Source: Petrolisthes cinctipes | Taxonomy: Eukaryota > Arthropoda > Malacostraca > Decapoda > Porcellanidae | Length of the DNA: 64,000 nt | Assembly (NCBI GenBank): GCA_033782935.1 | Contig: JAWQEG010000470.1 | Span: forward strand, 186,001-250,000 | Direction of reading: 5' to 3' | Part shown: positions 63,901 to 64,000 of the stretch, in pieces | Position numbering within the stretch: position 1 is the stretch's first letter | How the letters are laid out: each line of letters opens with the position of its first letter | Notes under the pieces: model-generated | The model's input: only the letters and a program-made list of their open reading frames with translations | Database searches by the model: none | Told to the model about the DNA's origin: nothing | Translations under genes and position numbers: made by a program

Positions 63901-64000
63901 GTCTAGTCAGTGCTAGAATGTTTTCAAAATAAAGGATCAAAACATGCTAAAAATCGATATTTTAAGTGTCCTAAGCCGATATGTGCATGCATCTTCTGTA
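60943..64000 (+). repeat. Satellite array right of the second insertion
   Basis: The same satellite continues to the window edge, which cuts a monomer. The first ~510 bases (to about 61456) are a near-identical copy of 51787-52300. After that the monomers match other places in the preceding 10 kb; for example 61.4-61.9 kb resembles 52.75-53.3 kb at an offset of about 8.65 kb. The spacing therefore changes and the region is a mosaic rather than one clean repeat unit. Confidence 0.96.

Noticed and set aside
1..64000. CRISPR array
   Set aside because: There are no constant short repeats separated by unique spacers; the whole 177-bp unit repeats with graded divergence, and units are contiguous.
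1..64000. Telomeric repeats, rDNA spacer or histone-type gene repeats
   Set aside because: No short telomere-type units, no rRNA or coding similarity, and no promoter-like or terminator-like element recurring per unit that I can support.

Overview
The window is one almost uninterrupted block of tandem satellite DNA from a eukaryotic genome, read in a single orientation from base 1 to base 64000. No protein-coding gene, tRNA or rRNA can be supported. Many long open frames run along the + strand, but they are by-products of the repeat: 177 is divisible by 3, the monomer is poor in stops, and the frames overlap each other in different registers. The organism cannot be named from the sequence. 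A long, strand-uniform array with higher-order structure and one kind of small DNA-transposon insertion is what pericentromeric or centromeric heterochromatin of an animal or plant usually looks like; that placement is inference.

The basic unit is 176-177 bp, about 41% GC by counting a by-eye consensus. It is itself a diverged dimer of an 87-88 bp half (A) and an 89 bp half (B). A 29-bp deletion in half A and an 18-bp deletion in half B, alone or together, produce a ladder of monomer lengths: 176/177, 159, 147/148 and 129 bp. The order of these length and sequence variants is what builds the higher-order repeats. I estimate roughly 360-375 monomers.

Layout, with boundaries read by eye. (I) 1-22.4 kb: mixed array marked by a GGTATTCTTGGG variant, with multi-kilobase higher-order repeats at 8.35-19.25 kb (spacings 3544, 4346 and 1491) and two local tandem duplications (324 bp near 20.0 kb, 816 bp near 21.5 kb). 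(II) 22.4-28.9 kb: more heterogeneous, with a 305-bp dimer repeated in tandem. (III) 28.9-31.7 kb: a regular 863-bp higher-order repeat, about 3.2 copies. (IV) 31.7-33.0 kb: transitional monomers. (V) 33.0-50.9 kb: two mosaic copies of an 8.4-9.4 kb super-repeat. (VI) 51.0-64 kb: satellite carrying two copies of a 706-bp element with terminal inverted repeats, plus a 1861-bp tandem duplication.

The 706-bp element at 51081-51786 and 60237-60942 is the only non-satellite DNA. It looks like a short non-autonomous DNA transposon (MITE-like). Both copies sit at the same monomer position, with the same junctions and the same unusual flanking monomers, 9156 bp apart. This indicates one insertion that was later copied with at least about 620 bp of surrounding satellite, and it gives an independent marker of how this array amplifies.
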